Assembly (NCBI GenBank): GCA_964036155.1
Contig: OZ038423.1
Location: 67,843,249-67,907,248 of the forward strand
Length of the DNA: 64,000 nucleotides
From: Diploscapter coronatus
Taxonomy: Eukaryota; Nematoda; Chromadorea; Rhabditida; Rhabditidae
Direction: 5' to 3'
Of the stretch, positions 35,463 through 48,600 are shown one piece after another. The position numbers were made by a program, and so were the translations under genes. How positions within the stretch are numbered: position 1 is the first letter of the stretch; every line of letters begins with the position of its first letter. The notes under the pieces are model-generated. The model ran no database searches and had not been told where the DNA came from. It saw only the letters and a list, made by a program, of their open reading frames with translations.

Positions 35463-36409
35463 ATGAACTTGTGTGTACTTATTTTATTATTGGTCGGATG
35501 TAAGTTAATAATTTTATGTAAAGTTATATCTATCATGATAGGCAGTGCCCGGATCTACGAAAAAAACGTTCGGAACTCTTCATTTTAGGAGCCTTTTAGC
35601 GGGAAGGTTTCTATAGAAAGCTTTCGGAGGTTCTGAGAGTTTCGTGGATTCGAGTACAGATCTTCAATACTGGGAAGTGTTCAAGTGAACATGTATACGT
35701 GAAGTTTAAGTTCATTTGATTAATTCCAGTAAAGCAAAATAGATTCAAAATTTAAGGGTACCAGAATTTTTAAAATTAATTTTAGTGGTATCTGCGAGAA
35801 GAGGAAGTCATTCTCACCATCATAGCCATCATACAAGCCACTTCTCACATATGCACCATTTGCATTCGTTCCATCATAGACACCATCATGTAAGATTTTT
35901 CAAAATATGTATCAAATTGTTTGAAATTAATAGTTATTATTCTGAATGTTCAATTTATTCATGGTATCTGTTACTGTCAATATTATTATCCATGAATGTG
36001 TAAAATTGTCACAATCCTTTAAGTGCATATAAAAATGACGTGCATTTCAGATGGATTTTCTTTTGTAAATAATAATACTTCTCGCCCTAGATTTCATCGA
36101 AACTAAGCCAAAAACAAGATGATCACCTTAGTTTCACGATATCCAAATTTTTAGCACCATGGCCCCAGATTCCACTCTCGGTTCTGGGGTGGATCCTCAT
36201 CTGGTAATTCAGGAGGAAGCTACGATTATAGTGGATACAGCCCGAATTACTACAGCTACTATCCGGGCTATCAAAATGTCTATTATCAATATCAGCAAAC
36301 CTATCCAAACTACTACCAATACCAAACCTATCCTGGGTATAATTATGGTAATTACTATCAGCGCTATAACTATGTTAACTACCCGCAAGGCTACTATAAT
36401 TATGGCTAA
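35463..36409 (+). CDS. Secreted His-rich then Tyr/Asn/Gln-rich protein
   Basis: Three exons (35463-35499, 35786-35889, 36155-36409) give 131 residues. The signal peptide is split by the first intron (MNLCVLILLLVG then LVSA). The mature protein begins RRGSHSHHHSHHTSHFSHMH, a stretch with nearly half histidines. A GGSSSGNSGG linker follows, then about 60 residues rich in Tyr, Asn, Gln and Pro, with repeats like YYQYQTYPGYNYGNYYQRYN. There are almost no Cys, Lys or acidic residues in the tail. Such composition suggests a structural or metal-binding extracellular protein, for example a cuticle, eggshell or adhesive component, or a Gly/Tyr-type antimicrobial peptide. No family is assigned. Confidence 0.8.
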
Positions 36410-37053
36410 ACTGTTCATAAAATTTTATTGTCATAGAAATCTTTGAATATTCGAGATCTGAAATGTCCATATAAAGCAATATGCCTTAATAAAATGAGAA
36501 ATCAATAATACCAATAAATTGCACGAAGCAAATTATGACTAGAGTGTAAGTAAAATTATTGGCCGGTTTAAGAGAATGAGTTTGTTCATGAAGTAGAGAA
36601 ATTTGTAATAAACCTATCAGAAACTGTCTATATACAGAAAAATAGAGCTCCTCTCTTAAATAATATTTTACATCCTCGGAAGTAGGGGTTGATTTTGTGT
36701 TGTTACAAGAGTGTTCCGTTCAATTCTAGGCTCAAGTTGTTCGTAGATTAAGATCAGTTCGAGCTTAATTTTTATATTCATAATGAAACATTTAGTTTGA
36801 GTTGAATTTTGTAGAATGAGCGTCAGAATTATTAATTAGTAAAATTGCTGTCATTATTGATTGGAGAGAACGTCAATATTCAAAAATTACGCTATTCGTC
36901 TCGTTTCTCTTCTACGCAACGCACGACTTTTGGTAGAAGCGTCAATTTGGAAAAAAAGAAAAACTGCTCATTGCTTCCCATAACAAGCTCGATTCAATGG
37001 CATAAGTTTAAAAGCGTTTTCTTCAGTTTCGCAAAATCACTTGCAGGGCCTAG
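36410..37053. other. Intergenic between convergent genes
   Basis: AT-rich 3' flank shared by the His/Tyr-rich gene (+) and the Golgin-A7-like gene (-). No coding signal. Confidence 0.5.
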
Positions 37054-38052
37054 TTATAATGGTGTTAGTGTTTGTGAGATATATTCATTTTTAATTATTA
37101 AATTTACCACTCGATAGGCCTTTTGATTCGGGTTTTCAATGTAAATGCCCCGAGGAACGAACTCTTCTCGATTAACCCTTTCGATCCAAACGTCCAAATC
37201 ATCCAATTGCTTATAGGTTATTGGTTTAGAGAAGAATCTTAATTTTTATCAAATTTTCTTGAATTTTTCAGCTATTTTTACCTATTCAAGTTACAAGTGA
37301 AACAGCCAATTAGAGTTTGACCAATGTGAGCCCAAGTTACGTGCTCGATAGTCGAAAATCGTATATTTAATTCGGCTATAAACGCGTTCCACATATTCAC
37401 GTCTAACTGAAAACTTAAAAATGTTTCAGAGAAGTGGGAGAAAATTGGGGGGAATTAAGAGGAATTTATTTTGGTACTTTTCTAAGCTATAACCTATAAA
37501 TTTTCACTAATGTGTTAGCCGTATAACATTAACGTGCGTAATTTTTCTACAGCGAGAGTATTATTCTTCGAAACATATACGATTTTCTAAATTTGAATTG
37601 CGATGTTGGTCGCATCGTAAAAGTGAAATTTAGCGATACATCTTATTCCATAATTGCTCACAACATACCATATTAGACAAGTCTAGTGGGTATTCCTCCT
37701 GAAATCGAATGCATCTGTTCTCCGTCCAGTCTCTTTGAATGCAGACTCTCCGCTTGTCGTGCAAGGTTATCCTTCTCAAAGGCCGATCGTCCATACGGGT
37801 TGGAGTACCAGCTAAAATTTGGGAAAATTAATTTATTCTAATTCTCAATATTTACGATGAAAAATATGCAAGACATAGCAATAATGTTTCATTTTTCTGT
37901 TCATCTTATATGAACTTATTAAATATTTTAAAAGGAAGATAAGATATAAAATTTTGTTTATTAGTACCCGCATTGGCGATCCTTTTAGCTGCCTTACTAT
38001 TCGATTTCTGTCGAATACCATTGTCGTTTAAAAGATGCCGATCTTTAGGCAT
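37054..38052 (-). CDS. golga7: Golgin subfamily A member 7 / ERF4-like palmitoylation cofactor
   Basis: Four exons (37968-38052, 37669-37811, 37282-37406, 37054-37237) give 178 residues. Two blocks match the Golga7/ERF4 domain: VCIQRDWTENRCIRFQEEYP (human: [20 protein letters not shown]) and EEFVPRGIYIENP...AYRVVNLII (human: EKIYAPQGLLLTDP...LRVIEITI). Between them is a Cys-containing segment, HIGQTLIGCFTCNLN. Golga7 partners with DHHC9-type palmitoyltransferases at the Golgi, for example on Ras. The N-terminus is about 50 residues longer than in human and is basic. The acceptor of the last exon is ATTAAG, non-canonical but required by homology and frame. Confidence 0.85.
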
Positions 38053-38689
38053 TTTTCTACCTGAAGTTTAACAAATATGAAGACTAAAATCCGAAAATAG
38101 TCAGGTAATCTCATGGTTTAGAACCATTTGTATGAAAGTAATAAAAAACATTCGTGAGTTTATTAACAAATTGAGAATTTCATAGTATTAAAATCACCCA
38201 AAATCACAATTTCAACATCATTGAAATGAAATGAAGTAGAGAAGATAGGTTCAAAAAATAAGTTCACCAAAAGATTCCTTGATACAACGAACTCAGATCG
38301 AAAATAATTAGCTGCTATGATACAAAAGATCGAACTTTGAACTATAAATTAAAGATAGAATAAATAACAACAAAAATGTTCGATAAATTATTCCATATAT
38401 CTGTCAAAATGCCTTACCCAGTTCATATTCGATTCTAACAACAAGTATTCCATCAATTAAAAGTCTCCCTTTATAGACATCTTAGGAATTTCAAATCATT
38501 ATGATATAATTCAGAAAAGAAATATCTTTAAGATAATATTTAGAATGTCATTCACGAGATTTAGAAAAATAAACCAAATCAGTACGATAAAATTCAATGA
38601 AAACTAAATCTAGAAATTCTCGGAAGATTTACATTATTTATTGTACTACTTTTATTAATAGCCAGATTTGATATATCCTCAAAATAGCG
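38053..38689. other. Intergenic spacer
   Basis: AT-rich DNA between the MED12 stop and the Golgin-A7-like start on the same strand, 637 bp. No element was seen. Confidence 0.5.
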
Positions 38690-41600
38690 TTATCTCTGAT
38701 ATCCCTGATTGGGGTTGCCCTGGTAGTTGTGCTGTTGTTGCATCATGCCCTGATTACCGTAGGCACCTTGTCTGAATTGCTGCTGTTGAGCCATTTGAGC
38801 ACGTTGCTGCTGGGCCTGTTGCACATTCGCTGGGTGATCGCCCTGATAACCGCCCATCATTCTGGAAGTTGATTAAAATAAATGATGTTTCAAGAAATTT
38901 CAAAGGCAAAGATGATCCGCATTGAGTTGATAGACAGTAAGGATTGATAAAGCTAAAAATATTATTGTTCATGAAAGTCATTTTGTGAGAGCTAGTTGAA
39001 AATCAGACAGATAAGTTCCAGGACTATACATATTCTTTCAGGCTTCACAAATGATATTACGTCCTATACTCGTCGAAAATAATTAGACATTTAACTATTA
39101 TCCAGTCATTTATTTTTATAAATATTGAAATTTCAGATACGCTTCAAAATTATGCATAACTCGTCGCTTTTTTATTCGAAGCTAGTTTTCGCATGTGATC
39201 GAGAAGTAAAATCGCTTACTGTTGTTGTTGATAGTACTGTTGCTGCTGCTGCTGTTGTTGTTGCATTTGGTGATGTTGGGGATAGGCGGAGCCTATTTGT
39301 TGTTGAGAGGCTTGCTGAGGACCGCCTTGTTGATGAGACATTTGATCCGATCCGGATATTCCTGAATTTATTCGCACTGCTTATCTTTAGCGGTATTATT
39401 TGGGCCTTAATCTGGAAGTTGCAATGTGGTGCACGACTATCTTCGCTGATTAGAAAAATGAGGAATAGCATAAAGAAAAAGGATAGAGAGAAAATTTCCT
39501 TCTGTCAAGAGTCAGAACGCCGTGTTACTGTTTTTCCATTTAGATTTAAGTCAATAAATAAATAAATAAAGATCACGCTATCTTTAGAAACATAGCTAAT
39601 AATTAGATTTTTTATTGAAATTTACCCTGTTGTCCCTGCACGTCATAATGCCCCGCTCCATAATTCCCCTGTTGACCTTGGAATCCGGCTTGAGCCTGAC
39701 GTTGCTGCTGCATCATCGCTAACTGCTGTTGTTGGCTCTAAAATTTCAAAAATTGAATCTTTTTAGATAACGAATCTGATACATTTTCTAAAAGCGAAAA
39801 TTAGAGTTCGTTAAATTCACTTTTTACTAGATAAACAGTTGATCAGATCATTCGGCAACCAAAATAGGCACACAACATGATTTAGACATCATTTTAGCAA
39901 GTTTGATAATGTTTCAGAAACTTTGGAGATTTGATATTTTCAAATTTAAAATTAATAAACATCTTCTATTCCCGTCAATTAAAAATATTTCGAATAAAAT
40001 AGATCCAAGAAATATACCTGAGTCATTTGCTGCCTTCCAGCCCCAGGACCCATCTGTCTTTGTTGTTGTTGTTGTTGAGGTATCGCACCATGCCCAGCTT
40101 GAGTCTGATGGCCTTGTTGCAGATGCATTTGATGCGAGGCTTGGGGTTGCGAGGTTTGCATGTGGGCGCCTGAAAAGTCGATTTTGAAAAAATAGGATTT
40201 TCAAAATTCTAGCTGCAAATAAAGTGGATCATTTTACAGTTTTCAGATAAGTTTCATGATCATTCAAATGAAATGTGATGAAGAATATTTGATTGACCCT
40301 ATTCTGAGCGTATCATAATAACAAATTGAATAATGTTTCAAATTATGGAATGAAAATTTGAAAATACGATATACGATATTTGATTTATCGACGAGGGGAC
40401 TCACTATAGTTCGAACTCTCCAAGTCACTCCTGGAGGAGAATTGTCCTTGTTGGTTCCGGGGTTGTGGTCCGACCTGACCCATTCCAGGTCCGGAATGAG
40501 AAACGGGCACGCTTTGCTGCTGCTGCTGGGACTGTTGGGCTTGGGGCTGAAATTCGAAAATAATTTCACCTCTCAACTATTACTACAAATTGAGACCATT
40601 GAAGAGAAGGTTATTCTTCGGGGATATGCTATATTTTGAAGCATAATAACATTTTTTCGAATAATGATAAATCGCTTGAAAACTAAAGCGAGATTCAAGA
40701 TAAAACTACTCATCGAAATAATGTATTCCCCTGAAACAGCATTTTTCTAACGATGATAACTATCTGTGCAGAAATTCCAATTGAAGTGAAGACAAAATCT
40801 TTGGCAAAGTTATGAAATGCTTTGAAACGTAGATATTCTTTTGAAAAATGAAATTTGCCTGATAATGTTGCTGCTGCTGTTGATGAATGTTCGCAGTACT
40901 CGTCCTCTGCCCTTGTCCTTGAGCAAACCCACCTCCAGATGAAGTTTGAGGCAAGGGTTGACCCATGTTATTGGCGCCGTATTCTGAAAAGACCAGTTTA
41001 TTCTCTGAATAGTAGCCAAGTTTCAGAGAATAAGCACTTCGAAAGCCCCATGTTTTCTATGGTAAAGCGAAAGTTTTCGCTAGTTTTAGAAATTTTACCT
41101 TGTTTGATATTGAAATGCTGCTGTTGTTGCTGGCTTTGAGCCTGTTGCTGCTGTTGATACATTTGCGCATTCGGAGTGTTCGACTGTCTTTCGACGATTT
41201 CCTGAAAACATGTGTTTATGAAATTGTCCAAATTTAGTATGTGTTAAGAATTTCAAAGAACATTCGCCACATCCTACAATTGATATTCAGCTGACTGAAC
41301 TAGGCGATTTTAGCAATATCAAAACTCGATTTTATACCGATTTCAAGTTACAGTATACCTGTTTGATCCGCATCTTCATTATGTCGGTTGACTGAGTCTG
41401 AGTTGGCGGTGCTTGATGAGTGGCTGCAGCTTGCGCCTCAGCTCCAGATGGACCGGAGATGCTTCCACCCCTCTCGTCCTTTCGTTGCATCCGATCCGTG
41501 GCTAGCTTGGCGAGCTTGCTTCGGGCTTCTGGATTAATAGTATGCCCCTGCCCAGTACCACCACTCGCTGCCGCAGCTGATTGTTGAGCATGCTGAGGAT

Positions 41601-42650
41601 GAGATGCATGGTGAGTTGATGCCTGAATCTGCCACCATAAAAAACTCTTTCTCCTAAAAGTAAATTGTACGTTTCAATTTTACACCAGATAAAATGATTT
41701 CTATTTTTCGGTAATGATACCATAGTTTCCCGTTAAGCCTACTCAAAATGCTAAATTTCAAGAAAAATAAATGATTTGGAGAATTTCAATTTTCTCCTTA
41801 CATGTTGCATATGCATTTGTTGTTGATCAGCGAGTGGTTGTTGTGATTGGCTTTGCATAGCCTGTTGTTGCATGGATTGTTGGACGTGGGCTTGGGTGGT
41901 CATCGGCTGAAGGTGAGCAGGGGGTTGGGCCTGAATAGTTTGCAAGTTATGACAGAGTATGCTCATTTTTTTCAACTTTAACGCATATGTTAGTTTTTGC
42001 TTGAAACATAACAAACTATTACAAATTTCAAGTGATAGAATTTGATGGAGATTTCCCAAGTGGTAAGGCATATTTAAGAAGGAGGTAATGGAGAGAGAGA
42101 GAGAGATAGCTCATGTTTAGAGGCAATTTCACCTAACTACCTTAGTAACTCAATAAATTGTAAATCTTTCGAGACTGATAAGAAGTCATTTTTGATACCT
42201 GATGTCCGGTAGGCAGCGGCCCATATCCCATGGTGTGACTTCCTTGAGGTATCGATGAGCCACCCATCTGACCGGCAGGTTGGGGTGCCTATATTTTGGA
42301 AATCATAATTTCAGGAACAGGATTTACGCGCTACAATAATCATCAACTTTAAAAATGCTCGAGATTCGATAACATTTGCAACATGTTAATATTCCTGAAA
42401 ACCATTTTATTTATAGTTTTCTATATCATTCTTCAGGAGTATAGAACTAGCCGCGGATCCACTGGTAAATATTCGGGTATTGAGCAGGTTTATTCGGAAA
42501 GAGAAATTGAAATATATGAAAATTGAGTTCAAAAAATACCTGATACATCTGACCCGATTGATAACCACCAGTTTGTTGACCCTGCCAACCGTGTTGCATC
42601 TGCTGTTGTTGCTGGGGGTGATAGCCTTGAGGTCCTGATATGAGAATTTG
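38690..42650 (-). repeat. Poly-glutamine-coding exons of the MED12 tail
   Basis: About eleven consecutive small exons carry CAA/CAG-rich runs. The longest lies at about 39220-39350 (MQQQQQQQQQYYQQQQ). Others are at 40050-40080, 40520-40545, 40875-40900, 41100-41160, 41810-41880 and 42590-42620. The runs are interrupted by Met, Ala, Gly and Pro. The plus strand reads as GTTGTT/GCTGCT tracts. These are probably length-variable within the species. Confidence 0.85.
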
Positions 42651-45600
42651 GATTACTGTAATTTCATCGATTCTTACCAGGTCCCATTCCCCCAGTAGAA
42701 GCTCCAGGGACGAGCGGTTGATCTTTGTCCTGGGTTTTTGAGTTCGTCTAAAATAGGAAAAATCTCAACTTTGAAGGAAAAACATGGCCTATCTTCGTGA
42801 AAATAAAAAATAAAAAACGACGTTTCGAATAATTGACGTTGCTTCCAATTTATGTTTTGGTTTTAGAAATTCGAAATATGAAAAGTTGGTGATCGTGAAT
42901 TCTTAAAAATATTTCTATTATTACTTTTCTGATGATAGTGAAATTATGTTGATGAGTAAGTGTTTTCAACGTATTCTTTGCTTTCAGGGAACCCAGGAAA
43001 TTGTTCGGAATTTCAATTTCCCTTATCTTCGCACTCACCCTTCTTTGTCTGACTCCGCCGCCTCTGGTTGAATTTCCCGAGTTGCGTTTTCTCGTGCCGC
43101 GAGTTTTCGAAATCGGCTCCGGTCCAGGGAGCATTCCAATCGAACCTGAACAATAACGAAAATTTCATATCATTCTAAAACTTGGGTAAAAATTAGGCAA
43201 TGAAGTGGTCCTGACATCCACATAACGATGAGTTATTTCAGACTTCGCTATACTAAAAATCGCAACTATGCGCAGTCGAATATTCGAAACCATTTGAATA
43301 AAAATGAAAAACTACAGTAATCATCCCCAATATTTCAATTTCATACCTTTACTATCCAACCCTTGCGCATCGTAATGCATGTCCTGTTGTTGCATTATTT
43401 GTTGGCTCGTCGAAGGATTCATCGTTGGAGGCGTAGCCGTGTTCATCGCTTGCTTCAGCAGGGCTACGTTCGGCTTCTGAAAACCGTAAAATTGCATTTG
43501 CAGACCTTTGTAAATGAATTTCTTGCTTATTTCAGGTCAATACAATTTTCATTTTATCAACATTTTCTCCCCAAAGTGAAGTTAAAGAAAAATCGATTTA
43601 TTTGAATCCTCTTAGTTCTATGTTTATTACCTGTTCAAAATGCATGTTCGAGTCAGAAGACATGGAAGATGGTGTATCTCGATGAGTTTGCATGCTGACT
43701 GTGTCCATTTTTCGAGGCATCTCAAATTTGGCACTCATAAACTCAGCTTTCAAGCAAAATCCTTCAAATGCCACACCCTTAGAAACTGCTCCGTCATTCT
43801 TAGATGTTGTAAATTAAGTTCAAATCAATTCCTAATTTTTCAAAATATGTTTCAAGAAGATCCTCGTCAAATTCCCTATTTTTTCAATTAATAACCATTC
43901 GTAATGACGATCGGCTTTCTAGAAATGTTCTAATCCAAAATCATGCAGCTTACCGAACTAACGTAATCCCTAGTCGTCTGCTGTGGAGGCATAACTCCAA
44001 CATTTTGCTTCACTTGGTCTTCCGGTTTCACTTCATTCGACGCAGATGACATCACTGATCCACCTCTGGAATTAATTCAGATTATTCGAGTTTCAAACTA
44101 ATTTTAGATCTCGGTTTAAAACGTTAATCACCCTGAAAAATCAAACACTTCATAGATAAATGATATTATTTCGAGAAATTGTAATCAGGCTTGTCCAAGA
44201 TTTACCCATTTCCGTCCAATTTTTCAAAATTCGACCCCCATCCTTGTCTCAGAAAAAGTGAATCTTGGACAAGCTCGATTGTAATGGCATCATGTAGTGC
44301 TAATAAGAACTAACTAATGTTCAAAAATGCAATCATAACATTTAGTTGCTTGCTAATATATATGCTACCTGGCTTGCATCTGCACAGACTCACGGGGGTC
44401 GATCTCGATTTGCGGAGCAGACAAATATAGGTCATTGCCGGGGTTGTCCATTATTGCCTGAACTTGTTCATTATATTTTAGGATTGAAAAACCGCAAAAC
44501 AATAGAAATCCTAATCTTCTATGGTATATGGAGAGATTTGAAACATGACTTCATCTTTTGAAAGCCGGAGTGATTAGATATCTTCGTTCGTAAAAAAGAT
44601 ATGTGATCATAATTGGCAACTTTCAATAACGCATTAATGATAATATTATGCAATTTTTTAAACATATCAATAAAATTGAAAAAAGCCTTAGTAATATTAA
44701 TCCTTATTAGAACGAGATGCGATCATAAAGACTCATTTTTGCACACTATTTTATTGTGGTCGCACTCTGTTCTAGCGAGGATTAATACCATTTCTTACCA
44801 AATAGGTCTTTTGATACTCGTTCTTCGCAATATGCTCGTGCTTGATGAGCTTGATCAGCGATTTTTGCGGGGGCGTTGGGTATATGTCGAGTCGGCAGCC
44901 CTAAAATAATAAATTTCAAAATTATGCTTCGGAAAATTCTCTAATCTAAATCAATATACAATAACAACACCTCGAGGCTTTTTCTTATCATATTCAAGAA
45001 AAATCTCAAAATTGCCTACCTGGAACCAATTCCACTTCCACGGTACGGTCTTGTTGGTGACTCCATCGGTGACGAATCCAGGAATGCAGTCGAAGGCCGT
45101 CAGACGAATTCGATCGGCTGGTTGCAGGGACCAGCGGGCTCTTCTCAGCCCGGGTGGTGTGAGGGAGGAACGGGGCTGTAAATTGCAAAATTGATCTGAT
45201 CTGATAAAAAAATCATCCGCTTTTCCAGTTATGTTTCAAAATTCTGAAGGGATAAGTAATGTAATAATCTTCAAGTTAGTTGGCTGTAGGATGAGCGAAA
45301 ATTTTCGTTTCCGAAAGTCAAAAACTCCATTTATCTTTGTTTCTGGTCTGCTGGCAATATTTTATAAAATTAGAAAAGCAAACATGATAAAGATAGGATT
45401 TTGTAGTTACAGTAATTCTTACATATCGTTGTTTATTCGCATTTACAGGAACCACTCCGTATTGCTCCGTAGAAATGACGTCCATCGAGCATTTCGGGAT
45501 CGGAAGGAAGTGGAACAATCCTCTCAATTCTTCTGGAATACGCTGGTCGCCGATTTCCTTCTGAAAATGATTTTTTAATCAAAATATTTGAATTTTTAGT

Positions 45601-48600
45601 CATGAAAGTATATACCAAGAGGACCGGATATTCATTAACATCTTTTTTCGCTTTTAGATTTTGTAAAAAAACTGATTTATTCAGTTGGGTCATATCATTT
45701 CCAATTTCATCATGGTTCGCGAGTTAAGATAAGCTGAAACATAATGAATTTAAAAGTTACCTTGAGCTTCTTGATGATGGACAAATAGGTTGGCCATCTG
45801 AACTTTCCCTCGGGGGCAGTGCTCTGTTGAATCGCGTCAGGGTCAGTTAACGTCCAAAGCATCAGCGTTGAAAGCATGTCGTAGCACGAGTCATAGAGTA
45901 GCCTCAAAATTGCATATCATTTATTTCTGAATTCCTGCTATCTGAACGAACCAACCATAAGTCGATCAATTCTCCGTTTAGAAATTGAAGCTTATTTCAT
46001 CCAATTGTCTTTTTTAATTCAATGCAAGAAAAACTTCAAATTTCATGAGAAAAGGAGTTGCTCGAAAGGTAGAAACTTTTTTTTTTTTTAAGAATAGAGT
46101 ACCACTATCAAAAAGTGCGGCTTTTTGAATTTTTTTTAAAATAAGGAGACAAATCAAACCTCTCCCGTTCCGGATGAATAATGCCGTAGAACATGATCTG
46201 GAAGAACAGCAGGCACCAATTCTCAGTCGTGGAGAGTCGATAGAGCTCGGTGAAGATGCTTCCGACCAGAGACAGCCTCAATAAAAGGCCCTCCCGTTCG
46301 GCACTCGCCTTGTCGCAGATCGGCGCGTAGTTCTGAAAATCGATATTGGAAAAATTTGACAGGTTTCAAAATTTTTCATTTGAAAAAGCGAACATTTTGA
46401 GAAGTTAATATGTCGCAGATTCCAGATAATGAAGAAAAATATTAAATCTGATGAGTTAATAAAAAAATCTGCAAGTTTTAGAGTTTCTCGAGAAAAGCCG
46501 AAGACTCGAGTAATGTTGTTTCGGAAATAGCCAATTGAAACTTACATCCTTTGACTTGGTGACGAGTTCCTGCAGCTGCTTGAACAGGGCACTAACTAGG
46601 GCGTCCTTGTTTTGCTGTTCGTCTTCGCATTTCAGACACGTCAGAATCAGATTGATGAAGGGCTGTTGAGACAGGAGCCATGTGCTGCAGATAGGTAATG
46701 ATAAATCACTGTGAATGTCTTATCTTTTAGATAAGAGAAGGTATAACCGAGTTATTCCGGCTGAACGATACATACCTCTCTATTAGGATATCTTCATAAA
46801 ATCAAAATTCAAAACTACAGTAACCCCACCTCTGCTGAATTCTCTCCTTCGTATTTTCACTAGCAATGTCCAACATCGACGAGGCTTCTTTCAAGAACTT
46901 CCCGGAAATTGCCAGACTATAATTATTTAGTTATTTACTCAGGCTAATTTTACCATTGGGTAAAGAATGATAGTGATCGGAAATCTGATCTAAGGTATTA
47001 AATTATCTATGAATGTTTGCCTAGTCGAATGGAATTGTTGTGGAACGTTAGCGGGTTGGGGACAGAGTCGGACCAACGGAGCGATCAGCCAGAATTTGCA
47101 GATGTGCTCGAAACGGAACTCGGACAGGCTCTGCAAATTCAAATAAACAGGACTACTGTAGGAATAAAAAGCTTAATTCTTTAATATGCTTGATAAGTCT
47201 CGAGAATCTTAGCGAACTACGTGAAGTTCTTAATACTTTGTTATGGCGACGTTTCTCGTATCATTTATTTTAGACAAAAATGTAACGTTTCAAGATTCTA
47301 AAAATAAACAATAAAAGCTAACTTCTAATACGACAGTCGAATAGGCTTCGTGATATAACTATGAATTTGCTCACCTTTCCCTCAGGCAACTGCTTCATGT
47401 CCTTGTGCGCGTTCGTGAACATGTCCCTCACGCACTTGCCCATCTCGTTCATCAGCGCGTCAGCAACCATCGCTCCTTGTTGGGCGTGTTTTTGAGCACC
47501 TTCGGGGGAAATCTGCAAATAAAAATATATTGTTACACCAGGAATTATTTGACATAAATATTTCAATAATTCTAGATAGAAACGTCAAGAGAAACGTTAA
47601 CAGTCGAGTAGCATTATACAAATCTTCAAACAATTCGATTTTTTTCTGAAAAGATTTGTAAAAATCCAGAATGTTTCAAAATATCACTTCTTTCAAAGAA
47701 AATCATAGATAAATGCTGTTTTGTAAGTTATAGAAAACCTTCTAAGCTCACAACGAATTTCCAGAATAGAAAGTTATGAGACTACGTTTCAAAACTCCGA
47801 AAATCCTCGGAGTAGATTTTAAAAGAATATTAAATGATCTGCCCACTTTTTCAGTCAAAATGAAAACAAAAATTGTAAAATCCTGCCTCCTTGATCATGA
47901 GACTCAAATCGAAGAGCGTCGCGCGGAAGTTCCAGATGGTGAGTGCCGAGAGAAGTTTGTCGACCAAAGCCTTCTTCGAGCCCCCATTCGAAACGTACAA
48001 TTCTTGAACGAGGTTTCTTTCGCTCTTCCTTCGAATTCCCATTCTCAGAAGTTGCTGACCCTGAAAATCCTCTTTCAAATTATTTTTCAGAAAAAAATAA
48101 AAATCCGCACTTTATACGAGTAACAAGAATATTCATTGGAACAAATTTAAAAAATAAGTTTCAGATTTTCATATATATGAAATGTGAAATTTTTAAAATT
48201 AAATGATCGGCGAATTAGACTTTTCAATATAAAGAATTTTAACACATTCTTACAATCGATCCCATCTTCAATCGCTCATGATTCAAAGCCTCCATTCGGT
48301 TCGTGGTAATGATTCGGTACATCGTGTCCGTCACCCATTCCTGCTCGCAGATGATGTGCTGGGCGGCTCTAAAAGTTCGTTTTTGAAAATAGGCATTACT
48401 TTAAAAGTTAAGGGGCTTAATTAGAAAAAGTTTACTTTATAGTTTTATAATAAAAAAACACTAAAAATGCACCTGAGTAAGTTCATCAAGTATTCCTTTT
48501 TATAAGCCGTGCCTTCAGTCACAGAAGAGAGGTCGAATCTGAAATATAAGTAAGCTCCAAGCTTCATAGGTTTTTTTCTTTCAAATTTTCTGATATACAA

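Noticed and set aside
36209..36418. Ile/Val-rich minus-strand ORF
   Set aside because: Antisense shadow of the Tyr/Asn-rich coding exon of the plus-strand gene.
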